Origin: Deinococcus humi
Lineage (GTDB): Bacteria; Deinococcota; Deinococci; Deinococcales; Deinococcaceae
Direction of reading: 5' to 3'
NCBI RefSeq assembly: GCF_014201875.1
Contig: NZ_JACHFL010000021.1
Span: 14,649-78,648, forward strand
DNA length: 64,000 nt
In this document: positions 44,203 to 52,852 of the stretch, one piece after another
Layout: each line of letters opens with the position of its first letter
Numbering within the stretch: the stretch's first letter is position 1
Notes under the pieces: generated by a model
The model's input: only the letters and a program-made list of their open reading frames with translations
The model's database searches: none
What the model was told of the DNA's origin: nothing
Position numbers and translations under genes: made by a program

Positions 44203-45462
44203 ATGACCAGTCCCATGACCCTGCTCGCCGCCGCACAACACGTCCTGAATCAGTCCGGTGCGCCGCTGCACACTGGTGAACTCACCCGTCAGATGTTGGA
44301 CGGCGGCCTGTGGACCACCCAGGGCCGGACACCTGAGGCCTCGGTGTACTCGGCGCTGTTCATGAGCCTCAAGCGGCACGGTCTGTCATCGCCCTTCGTT
44401 CAGACGGCGCCTTCAACCTTCGGCCTGCGGCCTATTTCGAACGTGATAGTGGTCCCTGCGGCTGTGGCCCAACAGGACCAGGAGACCGCTCCAAGCGAGG
44501 ATCTCGCGCCTGTTCCGGTCACAAAGACCTTCCTGGATGCGGCGGAAGCCGTGCTGGCCAGCCTGCCCCCGGGCCAGCCGATGCGCATCCGCGAGCTGAC
44601 CGAAACCGCCCTCAGCGAGGGACTGCTCGTCACCCAGGGCCTGACGCCGGTGGCCACCATGTCCGCGCAGCTGTATCAGGACATCCGCCGCCGCGCCATG
44701 CGTGGACAGCCTATGCGCTTCGAGCGCCATCAGAACGGCTTTGTGTCTCTCCATGGCGGAAGTGGGCAGGCCCAGACCGGAACACCAGACCTTGCCGCAG
44801 AACAGAGCACACCGCTGCAGACAGTCCTGCTGGCCCGGCTGCGCGCCATTGACCCCCGCGACCTCGAACTGCTGGTGGAGAAACTGCTGGCCGCCCGCGG
44901 GTACGTCACTGTCCAAGTCACCGCCTACAGCAACGACGGCGGCATTGACCTGCGGGCCGAGTACACCGACGGACTGATGCCGGAGCGGATCGCGGTGCAG
45001 GTTAAACGGCAGCAGGCCAACGTCGGACGTCCAGCGATTCAGAGCTTGCGGGGCAGCCTGGCTACGCATGAGCGCGGCCTGTTCGTCACCACCAGCAGCT
45101 TCACGACAGGGGCCAGGGAAGAAGCCATGCGACTCACCGCCGCCCCGATTGGCCTGCTGGCCGGCGAGGCCCTCGCGGGGCTGCTGATCGAGCACCGCAT
45201 TGGGGTCCATGAAGTGGATGGGGAGCTGCGCCTGCGGGACAACCTCTTGGAGGACCCTTTCACTGAACCCAGGCTGGACGCAGAAGACCCCCATCTGTCA
45301 CCGCTGCTCCGCGACCGCGTGGCCGCCGGGATGTGTGTTTCGGCGATCAACGAGAAGGGTGGCGACGCCAATCTTTGGGAGATCGACGATGAAGTGGAAC
45401 TGCGGTTGTCCATGGAGGCCATGGCGGAGCTGCGGGTCAGGCCCGGGATGGCCACGGAGTGA
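44203..45462 (+). CDS. Mrr-type restriction endonuclease with two HARE-HTH-like domains
   Basis: 419 residues; GGAG 8 nt before the ATG. The first HARE-like winged helix (about 3-76) reads LLAAAQHVLNQSGAPLHTGE ... LKRHGLSSPFVQTAPSTFGL. A second, more divergent one lies at about 108-190 (AAEAVLASLPPGQPMRIREL). The C-terminal Mrr/PD-(D/E)XK nuclease (about 208-350) has LVEKLLAARGYVTVQVT, NDGGIDLRAEY (Asp near 248) and RIAVQVKRQQ (Q-V-K near 265-267). Mrr enzymes cut modified DNA, and HARE domains are proposed readers of modified bases, so a type IV restriction role is likely. The first HARE unit is closely similar to that in the HNH gene at 47915-49018. Confidence 0.85.
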   Translation: MTSPMTLLAAAQHVLNQSGAPLHTGELTRQMLDGGLWTTQGRTPEASVYSALFMSLKRHGLSSPFVQTAPSTFGLRPISNVIVVPAAVAQQDQETAPSEDLAPVPVTKTFLDAAEAVLASLPPGQPMRIRELTETALSEGLLVTQGLTPVATMSAQLYQDIRRRAMRGQPMRFERHQNGFVSLHGGSGQAQTGTPDLAAEQSTPLQTVLLARLRAIDPRDLELLVEKLLAARGYVTVQVTAYSNDGGIDLRAEYTDGLMPERIAVQVKRQQANVGRPAIQSLRGSLATHERGLFVTTSSFTTGAREEAMRLTAAPIGLLAGEALAGLLIEHRIGVHEVDGELRLRDNLLEDPFTEPRLDAEDPHLSPLLRDRVAAGMCVSAINEKGGDANLWEIDDEVELRLSMEAMAELRVRPGMATE

Positions 45463-45874
45463 AGGAGGACCAGTAAGTGACGCTGCCCCATTCGTCTTCG
45501 AGGGTTCCCGAGCCTCCTCGCCATGACGCTGCAAACCTGAAGAGGGGAGAGGGCCTGGCATTGACCACTGCTCCTCTTTCCTGCCGTGCACCACGCATCC
45601 ACAGCCGCGCGAGGACTCGAAGCTGAGACTCGGGTCAGCTTGGCTGATCGAAGGCGGCGATGAGGCGCACAAGGCCCTCTTAATGACGGAGCCAGGCGTC
45701 CTCGTCCTCGCCTTTCTTGGTTGGCCAGTTGAGGTCTTTGTCTGTAGCAGGAAAGCAAGTGCGGCTGGCCCTTCCATCCGTCATGTCGGAAGACTGCAGT
45801 CAGCAACCAGGCAGAAGGCCCCAATTCAGGCATGGGGGATTGCGTTCCCCTCACGCTTTTAGGAGAGTGACCCT
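45463..45874. other. Gap with no well-supported gene
   Basis: An AAGGAGG followed by GTG at 45478 opens a 49-codon frame with no recognisable content. On the minus strand a short frame from about 45783 (TDGRASRTCFPATDKDLNW) runs into a stop. Neither is convincing. Confidence 0.35.
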
Positions 45875-46195
45875 ATGACGATTCACATTCGTGCCGTCTC
45901 TGATATCTCGGCAGTTGGCCAAGGCAACCGCCTCCTGATGCTCCAGGAGGACATCACGGGCGTCTGCTACACGGTGCGCGACCAGCTGGGCACCCAGAAC
46001 CTGTACGACCTCACGCCCGCCACGCCGTTTGACCAGCCCTTCGAAATCGACGGCGCGGTCGTGCAGCCATGGGACAGCTTGGTGGCCAAGGCCCACTGGC
46101 GGGCCCTCGATGAGGGGCCGTGCCCGCTGCCGGAGCTGACCCCCGAAGCGGCGCGGGCAGCGATCGAGCGCTACGCGCGGGAACACTGGCTGTAA
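45875..46195 (+). CDS. Small hypothetical protein
   Basis: 106 residues; TTAGGAG 8-9 nt before the ATG supports translation. Acidic, beta-rich start (IHIRAVSDISAVGQGNRLLM, LQEDITGVCYTVRDQ) and a helical C-terminus (TPEAARAAIERYAREHWL). No motif recognised. Confidence 0.6.
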   Translation: MTIHIRAVSDISAVGQGNRLLMLQEDITGVCYTVRDQLGTQNLYDLTPATPFDQPFEIDGAVVQPWDSLVAKAHWRALDEGPCPLPELTPEAARAAIERYAREHWL

Positions 46196-46292
46196 ATCTT
46201 AAAAGCCGTACGGCAGCCCTGCATCCTCCAGGAGAGTGCGGGAGAAGTCGAGCACACGCCCCCTGGGCGGTTTCATTTAGCTAGGAGACAAG

Positions 46293-46388
46293 ATGAATGA
46301 AGTTGAGAGTCTGGAATTGAGGGCAATCCTTAATGGCCTGCGCGGGGACCCCACATCGCTCGATGCTGAGAGCGAAGATCCCGTTTAA
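46293..46388 (+). CDS. Very short ORF with a good ribosome site
   Basis: 31 codons, MNEVESLELRAILNGLRGD..., acidic. TAGGAGA lies 5-6 nt before the ATG. Could be a small regulatory peptide or the start of a truncated gene. Confidence 0.35.
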   Translation: MNEVESLELRAILNGLRGDPTSLDAESEDPV

Positions 46389-46412
46389 GACACCACAGGG
46401 TCAGGGTCGAGC

Positions 46413-46682
46413 TCAGGCGAACGCAACCAGCGCGGCGCGCATCCGGACGATGGCGTCGTCGTGCGCCCGCCAGGCGGCCTCATTCTTGCCTTCGAGCATG
46501 TGCGTAGAGCTCTTACCTTCGGCGCGGGCTTCCCTAAGGGCGGCCTCTTCAGCGGCGCGCCGTTCCCCGAAACCGGACATGGGGGTATCTGTAGTTGTTA
46601 CCCGGCCCATCACAGACGCGTTGCGGCGCACTGGCCGTGGGTGAACCCAGGGTGACATTGGAGTGAACCCATAACGGTTCAT
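46413..46682 (-). CDS. Small hypothetical helical protein
   Basis: Up to 89 residues; internal starts at the Met of MGRVTTTDTP or MSGFGERR are possible. The C-terminal two thirds are Ala/Glu/Arg-rich helix (ERRAAEEAALREARAEGK, NEAAWRAHDDAIVRMRAALV). A GGTGGTGG stretch precedes the first ATG. Not recognised; start uncertain. Confidence 0.4.
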   Translation of the reverse strand: MNRYGFTPMSPWVHPRPVRRNASVMGRVTTTDTPMSGFGERRAAEEAALREARAEGKSSTHMLEGKNEAAWRAHDDAIVRMRAALVAFA

Positions 46683-46769
46683 TCCACCACCAGGAGGAGC
46701 CGCTCAACCGGGCCACCTTCAGAATCCTGCCTCCGTCCCGGGATCACGCCCCGGAACGCCTGTACAACG

Positions 46770-47765
46770 TCAGGAAAGGGATAGGGCGTTCAACAGAGCA
46801 TGGAAGCGTTCCTTTCCCGCGCGGGCCCGTGCACGGCGGGCGATCCGGCGCTCCCGCGGAGACAGCAATCCCTCCTGGAGAGCCTGGTGGGCCTGGGCAC
46901 GTCGATCGTTGATGCGCTGGAGGAGCTCACTTGCCCGCAGTGATTCGGGCTCAGATGCGAAGCTTTCCGCGGCAGAATTTTCAACAGCGCACAGGCCCTG
47001 ACGTGCCAACGCCTCATCCCGGTCGCACGCCTGCATTTCCTGCTCGTAGTGCGCGAGGAGGCCCGCTGGAGAGCGACGATAACGCTGCTCTTCGATCCGC
47101 ATCAGGTGAAGACGCTTGCGTTCCTGCAGGTGTTCCGCGGACCACTTGTCCAGGTCAAGGGATCGTCCCCAAGGATCGGTCAGCCCCACTGCGGCCTGCC
47201 GGGCCGCCGCAACCATCCGCGGTCTGTTCTCCTGCCAGCGTGCTCTGGCCATGGCCGTTTCCGATTCAGCAGCTCGACCTCCCAAGAGGGGACGCAGTCG
47301 CCCCATCTCCCCCTGTGGGGGCCACGCGGCAACTGGAACAAAGACAGCTGGGAGGGGCAGAGCACGCTGCGGGTCGTCGTGGGTATACCAGTTCGTGAAC
47401 GAGAGACCCAAGACCCCGTTGCGCTCTTCCCGGGCCGCCCAAGCACTGTTGGACCCACATCCCCCATGGCCACACGAACAGGTCGCGGCCCGCACCACCT
47501 GAGTCCCGTCCGCCTCCTCCACATCTTCAGGCTGGACCTCAAAATAGGCGTCTTCTGGAGAAGGAGACGGATCACGCAGTCCAGCTGGATTCGCCGCCTG
47601 GGCCCTACGGAGCATGGCCCAGGCGAACGACGCAAACGGGAGACCGGCTACGGCCAACTGTGGAAGCCAGGCTGCCTGGGGCACGTCAGCCAGGTTGTCG
47701 TCAGGCTCCCAGTGGGGATGCGTGGTCTGCGTGAGATAGAGGAAACCAATCAGGGCTTCAGGCAT
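46770..47765 (-). CDS. Hypothetical protein with a CxCxHxxC motif
   Basis: 331 residues; GGAG 5 nt before the ATG. A possible zinc site CSCGHGGCGSNSAW lies near residues 95-108, followed by WAAREERNGVLGLSFTNW. The C-terminus is long, helical and Arg-rich (SPRERRIARRARARAGKERF), suggesting nucleic-acid or nucleoprotein contact. It lies 149 bp downstream of the HNH-HARE gene, same strand, and may be the fourth member of the TerB-AAA/TerD operon. Family unknown. Confidence 0.6.
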   Translation of the reverse strand: MPEALIGFLYLTQTTHPHWEPDDNLADVPQAAWLPQLAVAGLPFASFAWAMLRRAQAANPAGLRDPSPSPEDAYFEVQPEDVEEADGTQVVRAATCSCGHGGCGSNSAWAAREERNGVLGLSFTNWYTHDDPQRALPLPAVFVPVAAWPPQGEMGRLRPLLGGRAAESETAMARARWQENRPRMVAAARQAAVGLTDPWGRSLDLDKWSAEHLQERKRLHLMRIEEQRYRRSPAGLLAHYEQEMQACDRDEALARQGLCAVENSAAESFASEPESLRASELLQRINDRRAQAHQALQEGLLSPRERRIARRARARAGKERFHALLNALSLS

Positions 47766-47914
47766 TCAATCTCCGGCAGCAGGACGGCAAGAGGGCGACG
47801 TGTAGCGGCCACAACAGTTCTGTATCGGCTCCTGCCTGGATCAGGAAGATCGCCCCAGCACCCGAGGCACGAGCTTGACAGTATCGAGCAGGTCAGATGT
47901 GGACCAGAACGTGT

Positions 47915-49018
47915 TCAGGCCCGGTCTGATCCAGGTGTTGAGAGGGGTACAGACGCGTTGATGCGGTCCACCAAAGGCATCGCGTACTTAAGGTATCCGT
48001 CCAATGTTCCGGAACTCAATGCGTCACGGTTACCAGAGTAATAGAGGTTGCGCAGGAGCACACTCAGGCGCACCGCGTCTCGCTCCCGGTGGTCACCCAG
48101 AAATTCCCACAGATCTTCTTCATTCCCGTGGCCGTACACGAACAGCAGCAAATAAAGCGGCTTGGGCCGAGCCTTATCGGGAGGCATGCGTACCACCCGG
48201 ATTGGCCAGGTCACCTGAGCCATTTCCCAGAGGGCCTGGTGTAGCGGGAGCTGCCGGCGCAGCGCCGTGAAGTGTTTCATGGCAGCGTCCGAGCAAAGAA
48301 CTTGGTCCGTCGGGGCGACAGGTGTATCCCCCCTTTGAACTGGTCGCAGGGTAAAGGTGGCCGGAGCCGTCTGCATGAACGGCGACGCCGCGCCCAACGT
48401 CTTGATGCTGTGGTAAAGCGTTCTGGACATCGACGCGCTCGGAGTTTTCCCGCTGGTGCTCCAGAGGCCCTGGGCGAGTACGCGGTTGGTGAGCTCCTCC
48501 ACGTGGAGGGGGGTTGCGGCCTGGTTGAGCACGATCTGCGCGGCCTGTGCAAGGGTTGTCGGGGCAGTGTGGGTCATGGTTTGTCCTGAGAGGTGGCAAT
48601 GAGAAAGTCTTGGGCGTATGAATCGCCCGGTCAGGGCATTTCTGGAACAGAACACAGCTTCCTGCGTGTCCTGGCCTGTTTGCGGTGAACAATGGCCCGC
48701 TCCGGCCGGGGGAAGCACCCTCTCGAACAGCGTGCCGCGACGATCCTCCGTGACGGCTTGGAAGAACTCGGGGAACAGGCTGGGCACTCCCTTCCGGGCA
48801 CAGCGCAGGTGATTTTCGGCGTGGGCGTGACACCGCTGGCTCGGCAGCACCAGCAGATTGCCGGGTTCATTCTTGGTGCTGTCACCGTCCCAGTGATGGA
48901 CGATCTCGCCAGGAGCCAAAGGACGGGCCAGCAACTGCTCGGCCAGGACCCGGTGCAGCGAGCGGACCTCGCCCGCCGTCTTGTCCCGTATTTTCCGGTA
49001 GGTCTTGTGCCGTCTCAC
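47915..49018 (-). CDS. HNH endonuclease fused to a HARE-HTH domain
   Basis: 367 residues from the GTG at 49018, AGAAGG 7 nt upstream, 19 bp after terD. The N-terminal HNH nuclease (about 14-75) has LHRVLAEQLLARPLAPGEIV, HHWDGDSTKNEPGNLLVL and CHAHAE. A Cys/Pro-containing linker (80-145) leads to a HARE-like winged helix (about 150-222): TTLAQAAQIVLNQAATPLHV, SIKTLGAASPFMQTAPATF. The last 140 residues are unassigned (PLYLLLFVYGHGNEEDLWEF). An internal ATG (MTHTAPTT, 48578) with AGGA upstream could also start a HARE-only form. HARE predicts recognition of modified DNA; HNH predicts cutting. Part of a Ter-type operon. Confidence 0.75.
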   Translation of the reverse strand: MRRHKTYRKIRDKTAGEVRSLHRVLAEQLLARPLAPGEIVHHWDGDSTKNEPGNLLVLPSQRCHAHAENHLRCARKGVPSLFPEFFQAVTEDRRGTLFERVLPPAGAGHCSPQTGQDTQEAVFCSRNALTGRFIRPRLSHCHLSGQTMTHTAPTTLAQAAQIVLNQAATPLHVEELTNRVLAQGLWSTSGKTPSASMSRTLYHSIKTLGAASPFMQTAPATFTLRPVQRGDTPVAPTDQVLCSDAAMKHFTALRRQLPLHQALWEMAQVTWPIRVVRMPPDKARPKPLYLLLFVYGHGNEEDLWEFLGDHRERDAVRLSVLLRNLYYSGNRDALSSGTLDGYLKYAMPLVDRINASVPLSTPGSDRA

Positions 49019-49037
49019 CCACTGGCCTTCTCACCTG

Positions 49038-49607
49038 TCAGGACACTTGAACGCCGAAGTTCGTCACCACCGCTTCCAGGCCGCCCTTGAACCCCATGCC
49101 CAGGGCGCGGAACTTCCACGCCCCATTGTGGCGGTACAGCTCGCCGAACAGCATGGCCGTGACCTCGTCGAAGTCCCGCTGCAACTCGAAGCGGGCCAGT
49201 TCTTCCCCGTCTTCCAAGTTCTGCAGGCGGATGTATGCACCGTCAACCAAGCCGAAGTGTTTGTCCTCGGCGTCATGGATGGTCGCGCAAATCACCACCT
49301 TGGAGATCTCGGCGGGGACCCGGTCCAGTCGAACAGTCAAGCGTTCATCGTCCCCTTCACCTGCGCCGTCTGTGTTGTCACCGCCGTAATGCACGCTCAG
49401 CGCTGGATCACTCGGGTTGTTGTAGAACACCAACTCCTCGTCGCCGCGCAGTTTTCCATTGGGCTGTACCAGCAAGGCGCTGGCGTCCAGGTCAAACGGG
49501 ACAGTGCCTTCAGGAAAATTCCAGCCCAGACCTATCCTGACCAGACTCAGACCGGGGCGCTCCGCCGTTAAGGGGACGTTTGCGCCAGGCGTCATTACAC
49601 CAGTCAT
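49038..49607 (-). CDS. terD: TerD-family protein
   Basis: 189 residues. Family pattern: LSLVRIGLGWNFPEG, PFDLDASALLVQPNGKL, EELVFYNNPSDPALSVHYGG, DNTDGAGEGDDERLTVRLD (acidic calcium-binding loop, about 75-95), ICATIHDAEDKHFGLVDGAY. TerD proteins bind calcium and occur in tellurite-resistance and phage-inhibition gene clusters. The ATG overlaps the stop of the TerB-AAA gene; 19 bp later the HNH-HARE gene starts, so the three genes are one operon. Only one Ter protein is present, so full tellurite resistance is not implied. Confidence 0.92.
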   Translation of the reverse strand: MTGVMTPGANVPLTAERPGLSLVRIGLGWNFPEGTVPFDLDASALLVQPNGKLRGDEELVFYNNPSDPALSVHYGGDNTDGAGEGDDERLTVRLDRVPAEISKVVICATIHDAEDKHFGLVDGAYIRLQNLEDGEELARFELQRDFDEVTAMLFGELYRHNGAWKFRALGMGFKGGLEAVVTNFGVQVS

Positions 49608-51010
49608 GCGCGCCCCGCTTTGACCAGTTCAGCGTTCGGGCGCTCAAAAAGCCAGGCGATATCAGCCAGATCAATAAATGACAGATCATCTGCCGTAGGT
49701 TTGTGAATGGCCACCACGCGCTCGGCCTGATGCTTCAAGATCGTCTCAAAAACATTGCGTACATCGCGGGCATTCCCGAAGTTCTCCCCTCTGCTCTCAT
49801 AAAGCGTCGAGAAGTGATTCTTCAATTGATGCTTGGCGATCTGTGTGGAGCTGTAACCGTGCTTATCGCACAGATATGTAAATATGTTGAGCAATTCCTC
49901 GCCATCATAGTCATCGAAATGAACAAATCGATTGAATCTAGAGCGAAGTCCTGGATTGGTTTCTAGAAACTCATTGATTGGCGCAGTGTATCCCGCCACG
50001 ATAATGATCAAATCGTCTCGGTGATCTTCCATGGCTTTGAGCAGAGTGTTGATGGCTTCCTGACCATAAGAATCGCGAGCATCTGTTTTGAGAGCGTAAG
50101 CCTCATCAATGAACAAGATGCCTCCCCGTGCTGACTGAACAGCCGCCTGAACTTTACCGGCGGTCTGACCTAAATAATCAGCAATGAGGCCACTGCGGTC
50201 AACTTCTACAAGGTGGCCCTCTTCCAACAGGCCAATCTCACGGTATATTTGGGCAAGTAGCCGTGCAACAGTCGTTTTCCCGGTCCCGGGGTTCCCAGTA
50301 AAGACCATGTGGAGGCTTAGGGGCATGGCAGGAAGCCCCATCTCCTCACGGAGCTGACGCACGCGCACCAGATTGGTGGCAGCAACGACCTCCTGCTTTA
50401 CACGTTGTAATCCAACCATAGAACGCAGTTCCGTCAGCAGATCATCCAAAGAGGGCTCTTTCTCCTCTTGCTTCTTTACCCTCTCAATCTCTTTACTGGT
50501 CCCCTTTTTCAGGGCTTGCCTTGTGACCTCACGGCATTCGACGGCCAAGTCGATGAGGTTCGAGATTATCTCACTTAAAACACGTACTTCCACTTCTAAC
50601 TTGTTGCCATCCACCGCGATAACGATATTGCCGAACTTTTCGATAAGTCCGATAATCGCATCGGTATATCTGGTATTCTTGACTGCATCAAAATAAACGG
50701 CGGCTTTCAAAAAATTAGGCAGGGCAGTAGATTTCGAATGATTCCTGCTTGAAAGAACACGCAGGCGTTCCTCAATGGTTTTTTCGGCATTGCTAGAAAA
50801 GTACTGCTTGGCTAGTTCCAGCTCCTGTCTATGCACCAGTCCATCTGAATAAATAAGATGGCCCATCAAGCTCAATATGTAGATATACGACTCAGAGGGC
50901 AAAGTTCTTTCCTGTTCTCTGAGCGTCCAGACATCAGCGTCTTCAATTTCTTGAAGGTAAGCCTCGATTCTTCGCGATGTCTGCTGAGCGCGTTCTATCA
51001 GGGGATTCAT
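49604..51010 (-). CDS. AAA+ ATPase (CbbX/SpoVK type) with a TerB-like N-terminus
   Basis: 468 residues from the ATG at 51010 (CTGGAGCT directly upstream; a start 18 bp earlier has none). The N-terminal 170 residues are all-helical and TerB-like: YILSLMGHLIYSDGLVHRQE, LEVEVRVLSEIISNLIDLA. The AAA+ module has Walker A FTGNPGTGKTTVARLLAQ (239-246 core), ADYLGQTAGKVQAAVQSARG, Walker B GILFIDEAYAL and sensor IIIVAGYT, very like CbbX/SpoVK remodelling ATPases. It is more AT-rich than its neighbours. First gene of the operon; it likely powers or licenses the downstream TerD/HNH-HARE effector. Confidence 0.85.
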   Translation of the reverse strand: MNPLIERAQQTSRRIEAYLQEIEDADVWTLREQERTLPSESYIYILSLMGHLIYSDGLVHRQELELAKQYFSSNAEKTIEERLRVLSSRNHSKSTALPNFLKAAVYFDAVKNTRYTDAIIGLIEKFGNIVIAVDGNKLEVEVRVLSEIISNLIDLAVECREVTRQALKKGTSKEIERVKKQEEKEPSLDDLLTELRSMVGLQRVKQEVVAATNLVRVRQLREEMGLPAMPLSLHMVFTGNPGTGKTTVARLLAQIYREIGLLEEGHLVEVDRSGLIADYLGQTAGKVQAAVQSARGGILFIDEAYALKTDARDSYGQEAINTLLKAMEDHRDDLIIIVAGYTAPINEFLETNPGLRSRFNRFVHFDDYDGEELLNIFTYLCDKHGYSSTQIAKHQLKNHFSTLYESRGENFGNARDVRNVFETILKHQAERVVAIHKPTADDLSFIDLADIAWLFERPNAELVKAGRA

Positions 51011-51159
51011 AGCTCCAGATCTTAACAATTGGGCTTATAGAGGTCATCCTAAAATGACCTCCCCCCCAGTGTGTGTATTGCTTATCCTCAGGAGTTGCGT
51101 TTTGCATAGCGGAGTGAATAGCTATGGCAAGTGCAGTGACATAGCGTCCCTACGCTCTT

Positions 51160-51979
51160 CATAGGTGCCACTCTTGAATTCGCTTCGTCGCACGCAGACA
51201 TCCTCTGCGCTGCCCGCACCCTTCTCTTGCAACTCCGGCCCACCAATACCCGCCTCACCCCACATGACGTCGGGCGCCTCACCCTTGAGGCAGGCTTGTG
51301 GGCGCTGACCGACGAGGTGCAGGCGAGAGAGCAAGGGTTGTACGGCAGCCTGCTGCTCCTGCAGTCGCCGCCCCCACGCCCACGCTCCTCCAAGTCCTCC
51401 CCGTCCACGCACCCTCCTACCCGTCCCTGGACCGCTGGCTCACGCCTACCGAGATCGCCGAGGTGCGCCACCGGGTGGGCGAACTGCGCTATCCCTGGTC
51501 TCTCGACGAGACGGTGAGATACGGGGTCATGCAGACGAGCTACCGGGTCATCAGGCCCTGCTGGATCAGGACCAGGCCTGCAACCCCCCAAGCTGCAGAT
51601 ACGCACTTATGACCTGCAGATCACGCTGGGAATGGCCTACCTGTCCCTCCCCGCCCTACGCGAGTGGGTAGACGGCCCGCTCAAGCTACGCTACGGGGCC
51701 ACGGGCCAGCACAGGCGAGAAGCTGAAGCAGTCCACGCCGTGCTGCGACAGGCCGATCTGCCCTGGGCAAGGCGGGTGACGCTGCGTGAACCGAACACGC
51801 AGGTGGCGATGCGGGTGACCACGGCGTTTGCCAAGGCCCTGCGGCTCGCGCCACCTGCCGGGCTGAACTGCACCATCGCAGAGCTGCACACGAGGCCGCT
51901 GGCGCTCGACATCGCCGACAAGCAGGTGCGCGCTCAGATCCACCAATTGCTGCGAGACCGCGCCAACGTGTGTCCCTAA
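51160..51979 (+). pseudogene. Frameshifted gene of unknown function
   Basis: Three overlapping frames give one continuous-looking protein: TLLLQLRPTNTRLTPHDVGR... (from about 51210), then LDRWLTPTEIAEVRHRVGEL... (from about 51428), then LQITLGMAYLSLPALREWVD... to 51979. At least two frameshifts are needed. A basic C-terminal region (GATGQHRREAEAVHAVLRQ) is seen; no family recognised. Confidence 0.6.
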
Positions 51980-52084
51980 ACTCGTCCGGGCTACCGCCTT
52001 CTGCCTTTGCCCCTCTTCCTGGCCCGGCACTCGATGCATGGATTTGACAGGAGCTGAATACCACCCTATATTGAAGGAATCAAG

Positions 52085-52106
52085 GCGGCCTGCGGGCCGC
52101 TTTTTC
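52085..52106 (+). terminator. Rho-independent terminator
   Basis: Stem GCGGCC / GGCCGC with loop TGCG followed by five T's, about 105 bp after the end of the pseudogene at 51979. Confidence 0.7.
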
Positions 52107-52244
52107 CTTATTGATTACGTTCCCCTATGCCGGGCCGGGCCGCCATGTTCTAACAAATTGGAACATTCCCCAGGATTAGAATGGAAGGGCACGACCGCTG
52201 CCCACTCTGTTGCACCTCTCGTCCCCGGTCGAGCAGGAGTCATC

Positions 52245-52439
52245 ATGGTCAATATCCGCGTTGAGAACAGGAAGACTGGCACCAGCGGCATTTATTTCTT
52301 CTCGCAGGTTCCACGCATCGGTGAGTCCGTGAGGATTGGAACCACCGCTTACCGGGTGAAGGACGTGCAACACGTCGCGGGCGATCCTACCGACAACATC
52401 CCCCCTGCATTCACGCAGATTCTGGTCGAGGCAGGCTAG
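52245..52439 (+). CDS. Small hypothetical protein
   Basis: 64 residues, CAGGAG 5 nt before the ATG. Beta-rich (NIRVENRKTGTSGIYFFSQV, PRIGESVRIGTTAYRVKDVQ), similar to a small SH3/OB-like barrel. No family recognised. Lies between a terminator and a decayed small gene. Confidence 0.55.
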   Translation: MVNIRVENRKTGTSGIYFFSQVPRIGESVRIGTTAYRVKDVQHVAGDPTDNIPPAFTQILVEAG

Positions 52440-52443
52440 ATCT

Positions 52444-52702
52444 AACGCACTTCGTGATCTGACCGCCACCGAACTGGCGGACCTCCGCGCGCGCTTATGC
52501 CGCCGACCATGGCCAGGGCGACAACGCTCCCTGTCCTGCCGAGCAGACCGCCCTGGCAGCCTACTTAGGCTGTCACGAGGACATGCGTGCCGCAGCCTTC
52601 GCCGTGTAGTGCGAGGAACTCGGCGGCGTCACTGAGGACGAGGCCGCGTACTGGCTGGACGTGGAATTCATCGAGCCGTGTCCCGAGGGCCGCACTGTCT
52701 AA
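52444..52702 (+). pseudogene. Remnant of a small acidic protein gene
   Basis: DLTATELADLRAR, a +1 shift, then YAADHGQGDNAPCPAEQTAL, AAYLGCHEDMRAAAFAV, TAG, CEELGGVTEDEAAYWLDVEF and stop. One frameshift and one stop break it. Family unknown. Confidence 0.5.
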
Positions 52703-52835
52703 GATCCGTTTCGGTGAGCGTATGGGAAGCATCGATGGGTTCATCCCCGTGTGAAGTTGTAGGCAGTGTAGATTTTGCCTTCTTCACGCCAACGGCACCG
52801 CCGCAAATGTGCCATGAAACGTGTGCGGCAGTGGT

Positions 52836-52841
52836 TATAGT
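52836..52841 (+). promoter_or_regulatory. -10 box of the nuclease-helicase gene
   Basis: TATAGT, 11 nt before the ATG at 52853; no Shine-Dalgarno in between, so translation may be leaderless or nearly so. Confidence 0.45.
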
Positions 52842-52852
52842 GGGCCGCATTC

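Noticed and set aside
45478..45627. GTG-started 49-codon frame behind AAGGAGG
   Set aside because: Good ribosome site but the product is random-looking and overlaps no conserved pattern.
49038..49607. Tellurite resistance operon
   Set aside because: Only TerD and a TerB-like domain are present; TerC, TerA, TerE and TerZ are missing, and a nuclease gene is in the operon.
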